This document shows positions 7,826 through 15,750 of a DNA stretch of 49,047 nucleotides, in pieces (the stretch's first letter is position 1; every line of letters starts with the position of its first letter). Source of the DNA: an uncultured Oscillospiraceae bacterium (GTDB taxonomy: Bacteria > Bacillota > Clostridia > Oscillospirales > Oscillospiraceae); NCBI GenBank assembly GCA_910588635.1, contig CAJUPW010000019.1, forward strand, positions 1 through 49,047, in the 5' to 3' direction. The notes beneath the pieces were generated by a model. That model was given only the letters and a program-made list of their open reading frames with translations, did not search any database and was not told the origin of the DNA. The position numbers and the translations under genes are program-made.

Positions 7826-9310
7826 ATGCACACTTTTGAAACAAAAATTCAGGAGTTGAAAACATCTGTCCTCACTGAGGTGGCTCGCCTGACCTGGGAG
7901 GATCGGCTCCAGACCGGCATTCTGGACGTACCCGAGAAGATTATCTCCGGTCCCGAGGCCAGCCTGCGCTGCTGTATCTACAAGGAGCGGGCCATCATCA
8001 GCAGCCGGGTGAAGATGGCCATGGGGGGCGACAAGACCAATCCCAGCGTAGTGGAGGTGCTGCCCATCGCCTGCGACGAGTGCCCCGTCACCGAGATGAC
8101 GGTGAGCGCCTCTTGCCGGGGCTGCTTGGCCACCCGCTGCGTACACGCCTGCCCCAAGGACGCCATCACCATCGTCAACCACCGGGCCAGCATCGACCAT
8201 TCCAAGTGCATCACCTGCGGCAAGTGCGTCAGCGCCTGCCAATACAGCGCCATTGTGAAGAACCAGCGGCCCTGTGAGAAGGGCTGCCCCGCCAAGGCCA
8301 TCTCCATGGGCCCGGACAAGAAGGCCTCCATCGACATCAACGAGTGCATCTCCTGCGGCAACTGCGTCTACCAGTGTCCCTTCGGCGCCATTCAGGACAA
8401 GAGCTGGATCGTGGACGCCATCCAAATGATCCAGGGCGGCGCCCACTGGGGCTACAAGACCTATGCCGTGATCGCCCCCTCCATCGCCGGCCAGTTCGCC
8501 CCCGCCACCTACGGACAGGTGGTGGCCGGCATCAAACAGCTGGGCTTCTCCGGCGTGGCCGAGGTGGCCCTGGGCGCCGACATGGTGGCCGACCGGGAGT
8601 CTGAGGAGCTGGTGGAAAAGGGCGTGCTCACCTCCTCTTGCTGCCCGGGTTTTGTGGGCTATGTGAAGAAGAAGCACCCCGAGCTGAACCAGTACGTCTC
8701 CCACACCCCCTCCCCCATGGTTATGATCGGCCTGCATCTGAAGGAGAAGGAGCCCGACGCGAAAGTGGTCTTTATCGGCCCATGCGTGGCCAAGAAGAAG
8801 GAGTTCCAACTGGGCCGCACCATGAACGCCATCGACTGTGTGCTCACCTACGAGGAGCTGTTCGCCCTGTTCGCCTCTCGGGATATCGACCTTGAGAAGC
8901 TGGAGGAGGCCGAGCTGGACGAGGCCAGCGGCTATGGCCGGAACTTCGCCCGCAGCGGCGGCGTGGCCGAGGCCGTGGTCCAGACCTTGAAGGAGAAGGG
9001 CTCCGACTTTGAGGTCAAGGCCGTCCCCTGCAGCGGCACCGCCGCCTGCGAAATAGCCCTGATGAAGCTGAAGGTGGGCCGCCTGGAGGGCAACTTTATT
9101 GAAGGCATGGCCTGCGAGGGCGGCTGCGTCCAGGGCGCCGGCTGTCTGGTCCGCAGCCCCAAGAACAAGCTGGATGTGGAGAAGCACGCCAAGCAGGCCA
9201 ACGACCAGGGCCGCGGCGTGGTCCAGGCCGTCAACACCGCCAAGGGCATCGAGACAAAACCCGCCGCCAAGGCCGCGGCGAAAGCCGAAAGCAAGGCTGA
9301 AAAGGCTTAA
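7826..9310 (+). CDS. Monomeric [FeFe] hydrogenase-like iron-sulfur protein
   Basis: ATG 7826 has a GGAAGGAG site seven bases upstream; the open frame extends back to 7736 but lacks a ribosome site and would begin inside the leader. The 494-residue protein has four N-terminal cysteine groups for Fe-S clusters (C-x2-C-x4-C-x3-C in SCRGCLATRCVHACP, then KCITCGKCVSAC, CEKGCP and ECISCGNCVYQC), then the hydrogenase large domain with L1 TSSCCPGF, L2 GPCVAKKKE and L3 EGMACEGGCVQGAG, which hold the H-cluster. It probably exchanges electrons between ferredoxin and protons in the cytoplasm, as in the group B/monomeric clostridial enzymes. L2 has Gly where many HydA proteins have Met. The last 20 residues are an Ala/Lys-rich tail. 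It is monocistronic, with a strong promoter and terminator. Confidence 0.88.
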   Translation: MHTFETKIQELKTSVLTEVARLTWEDRLQTGILDVPEKIISGPEASLRCCIYKERAIISSRVKMAMGGDKTNPSVVEVLPIACDECPVTEMTVSASCRGCLATRCVHACPKDAITIVNHRASIDHSKCITCGKCVSACQYSAIVKNQRPCEKGCPAKAISMGPDKKASIDINECISCGNCVYQCPFGAIQDKSWIVDAIQMIQGGAHWGYKTYAVIAPSIAGQFAPATYGQVVAGIKQLGFSGVAEVALGADMVADRESEELVEKGVLTSSCCPGFVGYVKKKHPELNQYVSHTPSPMVMIGLHLKEKEPDAKVVFIGPCVAKKKEFQLGRTMNAIDCVLTYEELFALFASRDIDLEKLEEAELDEASGYGRNFARSGGVAEAVVQTLKEKGSDFEVKAVPCSGTAACEIALMKLKVGRLEGNFIEGMACEGGCVQGAGCLVRSPKNKLDVEKHAKQANDQGRGVVQAVNTAKGIETKPAAKAAAKAESKAEKA

Positions 9311-9325
9311 CCAAATATATCTCAA

Positions 9326-9355
9326 ACCGCCGTCCGCTTTGGACGGCGGTTTTTT
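9326..9355 (+). terminator. Intrinsic terminator of the hydrogenase gene
   Basis: ACCGCCGTCC (9326-9335) and GGACGGCGGT (9341-9350) form a perfect 10-bp stem followed by six T residues. Confidence 0.92.
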
Positions 9356-9380
9356 GCCGCAAAAAATTTTTCGAAACCTC

Positions 9381-9409
9381 TTGACTGGCTCCTTCGTTTG
9401 TGTTATAGT
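9381..9409 (+). promoter_or_regulatory. Promoter and likely GntR operator
   Basis: TTGACT (9381-9386), a 17-nt spacer and TATAGT (9404-9409) drive the GntR-ABC operon. The -10 region is embedded in GTGT-N11-ACAC (about 9400-9418), an imperfect dyad suited to autorepression by the YtrA-type regulator encoded 59 nt downstream. Confidence 0.7.
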
Positions 9410-9467
9410 TAATTACACAAGTAATGAACCAGCAAACAGCTTGCAGACCAAATCAGGAGGTGATTCA

Positions 9468-9848
9468 ATGCGCGGGACCTTAAACGACCAGTCCCTGATT
9501 TATTTACAGATTGCCCGAATGCTGGAGGACGACATCCTCCGGGGGGTCTATCGGGAGGAGGAACAGGTGCCCTCCACCAACGAGCTGGCCCGGGGGTACA
9601 ACATCAACCCGGCCACGGCGGCCAAGGGCATCAATCTGCTGGTAGCGGATGGAATTTTGTACAAGCGCCGGGGCATCGGCATGTTTGTGGCGAAAGGAGC
9701 GGGTGAGACCGTGAAACAGAAGCGAAAAGCCGCCTTTTATGACGGGTTTGTAAAACCACTGGTGAAGGAGGGGGCCTCCCTGTCCCTCACCGGGGAAGAA
9801 CTGCTGGCCATGATTGAACAGGCCATTGGAGAGGAGAACAACAAATGA
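9468..9848 (+). CDS. GntR-family (YtrA subfamily) transcriptional repressor
   Basis: ATG 9468 follows AGGAGG by seven bases; the longer open frame from 9099 covers the hydrogenase gene and its terminator and is rejected. The 126-residue protein has a winged helix (about 10-78) with the family pattern IYLQIARMLEDDIL, VPSTNELARGYNINPATAAKG and KRRGIGMFV, then a short C-terminal dimerisation helix rather than a ligand domain, which is the YtrA type. Such repressors control their own ABC operons. It overlaps the ATPase start by four bases. Confidence 0.88.
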   Translation: MRGTLNDQSLIYLQIARMLEDDILRGVYREEEQVPSTNELARGYNINPATAAKGINLLVADGILYKRRGIGMFVAKGAGETVKQKRKAAFYDGFVKPLVKEGASLSLTGEELLAMIEQAIGEENNK

Positions 9849-10732
9849 ACGCTGGAATTTTAAAGGCTGAGGGCCTGTGCAAGTCCTACAAGGACAAGGA
9901 GGTCCTTCACAATCTGGACCTGACCATCGAGCCGGGGAAAATTTACGGCCTCATCGGCCGGAACGGGGCGGGCAAGACCACCTTGCTTGGTATTCTCACC
10001 GCCCAGAACACCAAGAACAGCGGAGAAGTCACCTACGACGGCCAGCCGGTGTGGGAGAACCAGAGGGCGCTGGGCGACATCTGCTTCTCCCGGGAGCTCC
10101 AGCCCACCCTGTTCTCCGGACCGAATAACTTAAAGGTGAAGCACTACCTCAAGTCCGCCGCCATCTACTACCCCAACTGGGACTTCGACTATGCCATGCG
10201 CCTGCTGGACGAGTTCAAGCTGGAGACCAAAAAGAAAATTTCCCAGCTCTCCAAGGGGCAGATGTCCATGGTGACCATTTTGATCGCCCTGGCCAGCCGC
10301 TCCCCCGTCACCATCCTGGACGAGCCCGCCGCCGGTCTGGATGTGGTCATGCGGGAGCGGTTCTACCAGCTCCTCCTGGAGGACTTCGCCGCGACAAACC
10401 GCACCTTCATCGTCTCCACCCATATTATCGAGGAGGCCGCCTCCGTCTTTGAACGGGTCATCATTCTGGACGAGGGCCGTATCATTGAGAACACGGACAC
10501 CGAGGAGCTGATCGGCCAGTTCCGCTATGTCTCCGGCCGGGACGACGTGGTGGACCAGGTGTGCAGCGGTCTCCAGGTTCTGTCCACCCACCAGATGGGC
10601 CGGCACAAAACGGTGGCCGTCCGGGGAGATATGGTCAAGCTGGAGGCGGCCCGGGAGGCCGACATAGACATCTCCCCCATGAATCTGCAAAACGTCTTTG
10701 TGTCCCTGTGCGGCCACGGGGACGCCCAGTGA
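9845..10732 (+). CDS. ABC transporter ATPase (YtrB-like)
   Basis: The 295-residue ATPase has Walker A GRNGAGKTT (residues 38-46), signature LSKGQMSMV, Walker B VTILDEPAAGLD and a switch histidine in STHIIEEA. It resembles YtrB/BcrA-type export ATPases, with a C-terminal extension of about 80 residues after the nucleotide-binding core. The start overlaps the GntR stop (ATGA). With the two downstream membrane proteins it probably forms a transporter or envelope-stress efflux system. Confidence 0.85.
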   Translation: MNAGILKAEGLCKSYKDKEVLHNLDLTIEPGKIYGLIGRNGAGKTTLLGILTAQNTKNSGEVTYDGQPVWENQRALGDICFSRELQPTLFSGPNNLKVKHYLKSAAIYYPNWDFDYAMRLLDEFKLETKKKISQLSKGQMSMVTILIALASRSPVTILDEPAAGLDVVMRERFYQLLLEDFAATNRTFIVSTHIIEEAASVFERVIILDEGRIIENTDTEELIGQFRYVSGRDDVVDQVCSGLQVLSTHQMGRHKTVAVRGDMVKLEAAREADIDISPMNLQNVFVSLCGHGDAQ

Positions 10733-10746
10733 GGAGGGGTTACGAA

Positions 10747-11442
10747 ATGGTGAAATCCTTCCGGTTTCTCCTCGGCTACTCCTGGGTCAACCTGGGGGCG
10801 ATTTTCGGCTTTGCCGCCATCGTGATTGTGGGCTGTTACGCCACCGGCGTGCCCGATAACCCCAGTGTGGGCAACCTCTTTGAGACCTACTACGCCATGT
10901 TCCCCACCATGATCCTGCTGTGTCTGTTCCTCTACGCCTTTGCCATGTGTACCAACAACCTGAACATGGGGCTGTCCATGGGGGCCCGGCGGAGGGATTT
11001 CTTCTGGGCCGTTCAGGGCAATATGGCCTTCTACGCGGTGGTCTGCTGGGGGCTTCAGCTGTTTATGTCCGCCTTCCCCGCCCTTGCCAACTGGGAAATC
11101 CGGGATAAGTGGGCCTTGCTGGACCTGTTTGACGGCCGGGTGTGGGCCTTCCCACTGGTGTGCATGGTGCTGATGGTGCTGGGCTGCCTCAGCGGAATGG
11201 TGGTGATGAAAAACAAGGTCCTGGGCGCCATTCTGGTTGCCCTGTCCGTCTTTGTAATGATTGGGGTCACGGTGTTTATGATCCTCTCCGCCGACACCGG
11301 GATTATGGACTACCTGATGGAGACGGAGTGGGGCTGGCTGTGGACCACTCTGCCCAGGATGATGATTGCCGTGCTGGCCGTTGGGGCCGTGGGAGGAGAG
11401 TTCCTGATCTGGCGGACCATCCAACGTTATATCGTGAGGTGA
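10747..11442 (+). CDS. ABC-associated integral membrane protein
   Basis: The 231-residue protein starts at ATG 10747 behind GAGGAGGGG; an upstream extension in the same frame lies inside the ATPase gene. It shows about six hydrophobic segments and no soluble domain. It is the second gene after the regulator and is likely a permease subunit of the YtrB-like transporter. I do not recognise a named family. Confidence 0.75.
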   Translation: MVKSFRFLLGYSWVNLGAIFGFAAIVIVGCYATGVPDNPSVGNLFETYYAMFPTMILLCLFLYAFAMCTNNLNMGLSMGARRRDFFWAVQGNMAFYAVVCWGLQLFMSAFPALANWEIRDKWALLDLFDGRVWAFPLVCMVLMVLGCLSGMVVMKNKVLGAILVALSVFVMIGVTVFMILSADTGIMDYLMETEWGWLWTTLPRMMIAVLAVGAVGGEFLIWRTIQRYIVR

Positions 11443-11447
11443 AAGAG

Positions 11448-12188
11448 ATGTTTCAGACCTTTAAAAAGTTAGTCAAGCTGAATCTGGACGATCTGGCCCT
11501 CTACCTGGGGGTGGAGGGGGGCCTGTTCCTGGTGATTCAAATTATCATCGGGTGCGTCATGCACTTTGGCCGGCCGGACACCAGCGTCACTGTGGCCTGT
11601 ATTCTGTTTCCCATTGTGGGCGGCTTCACCGCCCTGGTGGCGGGCATCTCCCATGTGGGGGTCAGCTTTGACCAAGCCCTCCGCTTCGGCCAGACCCGGA
11701 AGCGGGCCCTGGCCCTGACCCTGGGGCTGTGCGCCTTCGAGTCCGCTTTCGCCCTGGTGCTGGGCGGCCTGCTGGCCCTGGCGGAGCGGTTCCTCTGTGT
11801 CCCCCTGTGGGCCAGGCTGGCCGGGATGAACGGCTGGGCAATGGGAAACATCATGCCCGTTCCCGAAGGCGCAATGGTGAATGGCGCACTGGTCCCGGAA
11901 AAGACTCTGCTGATTGAGACATTTACCCTGGACTGGTACTGGTGGCTGCTCATCTTCGCCCTGGCCGTGGGCGGAGGCGTAATCGTCGGGGCGCTGATCC
12001 AGCGGTTCGGCGGCAAGGGAGGCTGGATCATCTGGGGCATCTGCGTCGTCCCCATGCTCCTGCTCCAGATTTTTCCCAAAGAGCTGGTCTCCTCTGTTGA
12101 ATTGGTGGTCCCTGTGCTGGCCGTCCTCTTTGTTGCCGGGTTCCTCTGGTCCGTCTGGTCGCTGCTCCACGCGGTGGTGCGGTCCTAA
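11448..12188 (+). CDS. Second ABC-associated integral membrane protein
   Basis: ATG 11448 follows a GAGGTGA ribosome site that overlaps the previous stop. The 246-residue protein has five or six membrane segments and short basic loops. It resembles the preceding membrane protein in size and hydrophobic pattern and probably pairs with it as the second permease. The part of the frame before 11448 lies inside the previous gene and is discarded. Confidence 0.72.
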   Translation: MFQTFKKLVKLNLDDLALYLGVEGGLFLVIQIIIGCVMHFGRPDTSVTVACILFPIVGGFTALVAGISHVGVSFDQALRFGQTRKRALALTLGLCAFESAFALVLGGLLALAERFLCVPLWARLAGMNGWAMGNIMPVPEGAMVNGALVPEKTLLIETFTLDWYWWLLIFALAVGGGVIVGALIQRFGGKGGWIIWGICVVPMLLLQIFPKELVSSVELVVPVLAVLFVAGFLWSVWSLLHAVVRS

Positions 12189-12197
12189 AATTTCTGT

Positions 12198-12224
12198 GTT
12201 TCCCCCACCTCCGGCGGGGGAAAC
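12198..12224 (+). terminator. Stem-loop after the ABC operon
   Basis: GTTTCCCCC (12198-12206) pairs with GGGGGAAAC (12216-12224). It lacks a T-run, so termination is uncertain. Confidence 0.4.
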
Positions 12225-12246
12225 ATGTCAACAGACAGTTTTCCTC

Positions 12247-12275
12247 TTGCCTTTTCGGGCATCCTGTGGTATAGT
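12247..12275 (+). promoter_or_regulatory. Sigma-70 promoter of smpB
   Basis: TTGCCT (12247-12252), a 17-nt spacer and TATAGT (12270-12275) are 33 nt upstream of the smpB start, giving a short leader that contains the AAGGAGG site. Confidence 0.7.
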
Positions 12276-12307
12276 GGTCTGACTCCCCAGGGAAGGAGGC
12301 GTCCGCC

Positions 12308-12769
12308 ATGGGCGAGGCGGTGAAGATCGTCGCCAAGAACAACAAGGCCTATCACGATTATTTTATCGAGGAGAAGTACGAGACCGGCATTGAGCTGGCG
12401 GGCACCGAGGTAAAATCCATTCGTCTGGGCAACGTCAATCTGAAGGACTCCTTCTGCCTCATCAAGGACGGGGAACTCTCCGTGCTGGGGATGCACGTCA
12501 GCCCCTATGAAAAGGGCAACATCTTCAACAAGGATCCCCGCCGCCCCCGCCGGCTGCTGATGCACAAGCGGGAGATCATGCGGCTGTTCGGCCGCATCAA
12601 GCAGGACGGCTACTCCCTCATCCCCCTGTCTGTCTACTTCAAGGGTCCGCGGGTCAAGCTGGAAATCGGTCTGGCCAAGGGCAAAAAGCTCTACGACAAG
12701 CGGGAGGCCTCCGCCCGGCGGGACGCCAAGCGGGAGATGGACCGGGTAATGAAAACCCGGAATCGGTAA
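12308..12769 (+). CDS. smpB: SsrA-binding protein SmpB
   Basis: The 153-residue protein has the usual SmpB length and family segments: NNKAYHDYFIEEKYETGIEL near the start, GTEVKSIR, the SPYEKGN loop and the basic C-terminal tail KREASARRDAKREMDR, which inserts into the decoding centre. It binds the tRNA-like part of tmRNA and delivers it to stalled ribosomes. The partner RNA gene ssrA lies 680 bp downstream, with only the cyclophilin gene between them, so the trans-translation genes are clustered. AAGGAGG precedes the ATG. Confidence 0.97.
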   Translation: MGEAVKIVAKNNKAYHDYFIEEKYETGIELAGTEVKSIRLGNVNLKDSFCLIKDGELSVLGMHVSPYEKGNIFNKDPRRPRRLLMHKREIMRLFGRIKQDGYSLIPLSVYFKGPRVKLEIGLAKGKKLYDKREASARRDAKREMDRVMKTRNR

Positions 12770-12793
12770 CGCCTCCAGGAAAGGATGATATAA

Positions 12794-13315
12794 ATGGCTC
12801 AAAATCCCATTGTCACCATCGAGATGGAAAACGGCTCCCTCATCAAGGCGGAGCTCTACCCCGAAAAGGCTCCCAACAGCGTAAACAACTTCATCTCCCT
12901 CATCAAAAAGGGCTTCTACGACGGCCTCATCTTCCACCGCTGCATCCCTGGCTTTATGATCCAGGGCGGATGCCCCCAGGGCACCGGCATGGGCGGTCCG
13001 GGCTACTCCATCAAGGGCGAGTTCGCCCAGAACGGCTTTGCCAACGACCTGGTCCATGACCGGGGCGTGCTGTCCATGGCTCGGGCCATGGACCCCAACT
13101 CCGCCGGAAGCCAGTTCTTCATCATGGTGGATAAGGCTCCCCACCTGGACGGCGGCTACGCCGCTTTCGGCAAGGTCATCGAGGGCATGGAGACCGCCGA
13201 CGCCATCGTCTCCGGCAAGACCGACTGGAACGACCGTCCCCGGCAGAAGCAGGTGATGAAGAAGGTCACCGTGGACACCTTCGGCGTAGACTACCCCGAG
13301 CCTGAAAAGGTGTAA
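12794..13315 (+). CDS. Cyclophilin-type peptidyl-prolyl cis-trans isomerase
   Basis: The 173-residue protein is a single cyclophilin domain without a signal peptide, so it acts in the cytoplasm. Family motifs include FYDGLIFHRCIPGFMIQGG, GYSIKGEF, MARAMDPNSAGSQFFI and YAAFGKV. It accelerates proline isomerisation during folding. It lies 24 nt after smpB and is probably cotranscribed with it. Confidence 0.93.
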   Translation: MAQNPIVTIEMENGSLIKAELYPEKAPNSVNNFISLIKKGFYDGLIFHRCIPGFMIQGGCPQGTGMGGPGYSIKGEFAQNGFANDLVHDRGVLSMARAMDPNSAGSQFFIMVDKAPHLDGGYAAFGKVIEGMETADAIVSGKTDWNDRPRQKQVMKKVTVDTFGVDYPEPEKV

Positions 13316-13342
13316 AAATCACACCAGACCGCCTCGGCGGCC

Positions 13343-13376
13343 CCAAACCGCAACCCAGCGCAGCGGTTGCGGTTTG
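13343..13376 (+). terminator. Long stem-loop between the cyclophilin gene and ssrA
   Basis: CCAAACCGCAACC (13343-13355) and GGTTGCGGTTTGG (13364-13376) form a perfect 13-bp stem with a 9-nt loop. No U-tract follows. It may protect or terminate the smpB-cyclophilin transcript. Confidence 0.5.
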
Positions 13377-13449
13377 GAGAGAGGAGCGGCGTAATGAGTG
13401 AGCTTTCGGCTTTGGCCGGAAGCGAAGGATATGAAGCCCGCGACGACGA

Positions 13450-13796
13450 GGGGGCGTACCGGTTTCGACGGGGGCATAGAAGCAGGAATAGCGAGCGGAT
13501 GCGCCTAACATCCTAAAAATGGGCAGCTTATAAATTAAAGAACGACGATAACGTAGTTCTCGCCGCGGCTTAATGCGGCCGTCCTGCCCGGAAGGACCAC
13601 GAGCCGGGTCTGGGCGTAGCCTTAGTGGTGCCCGTGCGTTCGGAAAGAGTTGACCGTTCCACGCATTATGACTCTACCAAGCTCAGTAGTGTGACGACCC
13701 ACGCCTGAGCGAGGGAATGAAAAGGATCGTCTGCGCTCGGAGAAATTCCTGTGGAAGTGCTTTCGGACGGGAGTTCAACTCTCCCCGCCTCCACCA
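13450..13796 (+). ncRNA. ssrA: tmRNA (ssrA)
   Basis: The 5' end starts GGGGGCGTACCGG with the conserved TTTCGACGGGG, and the 3' end has T-arm GGGAG-TTCAACT-CTCCC, acceptor strand CGCCTCC (13786-13792) and ACCA. GGGGGCG (13450-13456) pairs with CGCCTCC with one G-U. The tag reading frame ends NDDNVVLAAA (13541-13570) followed by TAA 13571-13573; the resume codon is probably AAG at 13538 or the codon before it. The A-rich, pseudoknot-rich middle is as expected. It rescues stalled ribosomes with SmpB. The 3' end is a classic phage attB, and phage genes begin about 100 bp downstream. Confidence 0.97.
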
Positions 13797-13855
13797 TTGA
13801 GCGCATATCCGAACCCTACATCGTATGGGGCCGGGTATTCGTTCAAACAAGAAGA

Positions 13856-13892
13856 CACTCCTTACCTTGACGGTTGGGAGTGCCTTTTTTTT
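13856..13892 (+). terminator. Terminator downstream of ssrA
   Basis: CACTCC (13856-13861) and GGAGTG (13877-13882), with a 15-nt loop, are followed by CC and eight T residues (13885-13892). If the att core is the ssrA end, this terminator is supplied by the prophage. Confidence 0.7.
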
Positions 13893-14058
13893 ATTCCTCA
13901 CCGGAAAATCCGTTGGCCTTGGCGCACCGCAGAGCGGCGAGGACGGTCTGGTCTCGGTCAAGCTCCCCCTCATGCCCTTCTCCCGGCGACCGCTCAACCG
14001 CTTTCCTGTCCCGGACGACTCTGCCGATATAGTGAGAGATCACGTCGTCAATCTTCAT
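13891..14058 (-). CDS. Small phage protein, 55 aa, unknown function
   Basis: ATG 14058 has a GTGAGGAC site. The product starts MKIDDVISHY and is rich in charged residues, with no membrane segment; a longer frame to 14130 lacks a ribosome site. It is the last gene of the prophage, five bases after the upstream small membrane protein gene. I do not recognise it. Confidence 0.5.
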   Translation of the reverse strand: MKIDDVISHYIGRVVRDRKAVERSPGEGHEGELDRDQTVLAALRCAKANGFSGEE

Positions 14059-14062
14059 GTCC

Positions 14063-14284
14063 TCACCCCTCGGAGCTATCTTTGATTTTGATACCCGCCA
14101 GCAGCCCCAGCTCCACAGTCCAGGCGGCAAACCAGGCGACCGTCAATTCCGAGGATACAACGTGGTCATGGAAATTGGCGATCAGGACGACCACGGTGTA
14201 CCAAAACAGGTTGAACATGGCGAACACCGTAAACAGAGTGCGTCGTTTGATCTTCGGCCTCTCAGCCTCACGCTTCCCTCTCAC
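14063..14284 (-). CDS. Small phage membrane protein, 73 aa
   Basis: GTG 14284 is eight bases from a GAGG site; GTG 14293 is the alternative start. A basic N-terminus (KREAERPKIKRR) is followed by two hydrophobic stretches (about 18-38 and 46-64) separated by a short polar loop. Size, topology and its place after the lysin suggest a holin or antiholin-type or lysis-accessory protein, but no specific family is recognised. Confidence 0.6.
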   Translation of the reverse strand: MRGKREAERPKIKRRTLFTVFAMFNLFWYTVVVLIANFHDHVVSSELTVAWFAAWTVELGLLAGIKIKDSSEG

Positions 14285-14294
14285 CCGGCACACC

Positions 14295-15194
14295 TCACTT
14301 TTTCAGCCAGTCCCCGGAACAGAAGCCGGTATAGGTCACGCCCTTGTAGGTGAACTGGACATAGAGCCACCGCACCTTACCGACCATCGTGAAAAACCCG
14401 TAGTTGCAAACCCTGGTGCCGTTGGGGACAGCGACCAGCACCTTGATCTTCTTACCCTCTCCGGGCTTGTCCCGGACATTCAAGCTGCTGGCAGTCACAG
14501 TGTAGGTGCCAGCCAGAGAGCGGTCAAAAGACTTTGCCACACCGCTGGCCTTAACTTCCGTGGGAGCGGCAGGAGCCGGAGCGGGAGCGGCAGGAGCCGG
14601 AGCGGGAGCGGCGGGAGGAGGCGCAGAGGGCTTTACCGGGGCCGCAGCCGTGTCGTACTCCACATAGGGGAGATGACCGTGCTTCGTCCATTTCCGGGTC
14701 TTGTAGCCGCTCTTGGCCCCGATATTGCCCACAGCGGTGATCTGCACCTTGTTTGCCCAGGAGGGCGTACACTCCACCGCCAGCCCGTCGCCGATGTAAA
14801 TGCCGATGTGACCGTCCAGCCATACTACTTCGCCGGGGTCGAGCTTGTCCCACCCGGTTTTAGAAGCGTCCTTGCACTTGACGATCATGTTGTTTGCGCT
14901 CACGTCAGGCACACCGTTAATGGCGTACCCGCTGCCGCCGTATTGCTTGGAAGCGTCGCCCCGCCAGCCCCACAAAATGCCCTTGATAAGACATACGCAG
15001 TCAAAGCCAAAAGTGTCGGCAGAGGCGGCGTTAATCATGGCAGTCCGGGCCGCTCTCCGGTTATATTCGTGATTGTTGGTGTACCGCTTCTTGTTGGCGG
15101 CGGTCATCGGCGCACCGAAGCACCCCATGACATACAGGGTCTTATAATTCTTGGCAATGTCAATCGCCTTGGCGACAAACTCACTTGCTTTCAT
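14295..15194 (-). CDS. Phage endolysin: NlpC/P60-like peptidase with SH3 cell-wall domain
   Basis: The 299-residue protein has an N-terminal cysteine-peptidase domain with the catalytic cysteine in FDCVCL (Cys66) and histidine in DGHIGIYIG (His129). A low-complexity Ala/Pro linker (about 184-213, alternating APAP units) follows, then a bacterial SH3-like domain (about 220-299, SLNVRDKPG). It would cleave peptidoglycan cross-links after holin opens the membrane; there is no signal peptide. The linker is encoded by tandem GGAGC(C/G)GG-type repeats at about 14555-14640. It is flanked by small membrane proteins, forming a lysis cassette. Confidence 0.87.
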   Translation of the reverse strand: MKASEFVAKAIDIAKNYKTLYVMGCFGAPMTAANKKRYTNNHEYNRRAARTAMINAASADTFGFDCVCLIKGILWGWRGDASKQYGGSGYAINGVPDVSANNMIVKCKDASKTGWDKLDPGEVVWLDGHIGIYIGDGLAVECTPSWANKVQITAVGNIGAKSGYKTRKWTKHGHLPYVEYDTAAAPVKPSAPPPAAPAPAPAAPAPAPAAPTEVKASGVAKSFDRSLAGTYTVTASSLNVRDKPGEGKKIKVLVAVPNGTRVCNYGFFTMVGKVRWLYVQFTYKGVTYTGFCSGDWLKK

Positions 15195-15223
15195 TATGTC
15201 TCATACCTCCGTTTCAAAGCCGA

Positions 15224-15616
15224 TCACTGATGTGCGGGGGGGGTGTCGGGAATATTCGAGTTTAAGATTGACTTAAACTTTCCAAACGCCTCCACGATGT
15301 ATTTGCAGGACACCAGCAATACCGCACCGATAATCACCAAATCGCTGAAAGTGTCCGCATACTCTGCAGGAATGGCCCAGCCGACCAAATTTGCGAAAAT
15401 GGGCAGAGTGGTGACGGCGAGACACAGCAGCGTCAGGCCGGTCACGAACGCCGTCACTTTCAGAGCGGAATTGATCGCCTTGCCCCGATCAAAGGGTTCC
15501 AGCAGAACCTTGATGTTGTAGTACAGGGAAAACGCCACATTGGACAGGTAGGCGCACAGGAAAATCAGCATGGCCCACCCGATATTGACCAGATTGTTCA
15601 AAATTGTGTTCAGCAT
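15224..15616 (-). CDS. Phage holin-like membrane protein, 130 aa
   Basis: ATG 15616 follows GGAGG by seven bases. The 130-residue product has about four hydrophobic segments (10-33, 48-66, 68-82, 91-108) and a polar tail. It immediately precedes the endolysin in the transcription direction, so it is the likely holin. It lies directly behind the palindromic element at 15635-15737. Confidence 0.7.
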   Translation of the reverse strand: MLNTILNNLVNIGWAMLIFLCAYLSNVAFSLYYNIKVLLEPFDRGKAINSALKVTAFVTGLTLLCLAVTTLPIFANLVGWAIPAEYADTFSDLVIIGAVLLVSCKYIVEAFGKFKSILNSNIPDTPPAHQ

Positions 15617-15634
15617 AAAAACACCTCCGTGTTG

Positions 15635-15737
15635 GTGAGTTTAGTGACCCATTTCTGAAATTCCCCATAAACCCTCTTATAGGGCACTCTATATAGAAGA
15701 CTTTACCGAAAAATTGAAAATGGGTCACTAAACTCAC
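15635..15737. repeat. Palindromic element with 20-bp inverted repeats in the lysis leader
   Basis: GTGAGTTTAGTGACCCATTT (15635-15654) is repeated perfectly in inverse at 15718-15737. The 63-nt interior contains ATAAACCCTCTTATA and GACTTTAC. Read on the minus strand, the element aligns along about 95 nt with 38505-38600 of the plus strand. It occupies almost the whole gap between two lysis genes. Confidence 0.85.
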
Positions 15738-15750
15738 TGATTTTTTTCGC

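Noticed and set aside
7634..9325. 563-aa open frame opposite the hydrogenase gene
   Set aside because: Its stop-free run is caused by GC-rich codon usage of the plus-strand hydrogenase gene, which has a promoter, ribosome site and Fe-S motifs. The antisense product lacks recognisable features.
13683..13997. 104-aa minus frame across ssrA
   Set aside because: Lies over the tmRNA gene and its terminator, with no ribosome site or family match.
14555..14640. Tandem GGAGC(C/G)GG repeats as a CRISPR or regulatory array
   Set aside because: They encode the Ala/Pro linker of the endolysin in frame; a similar Pro/Lys/Asp linker is encoded at about 28935-29055 in the scaffold gene. No CRISPR repeat-spacer pattern was seen.
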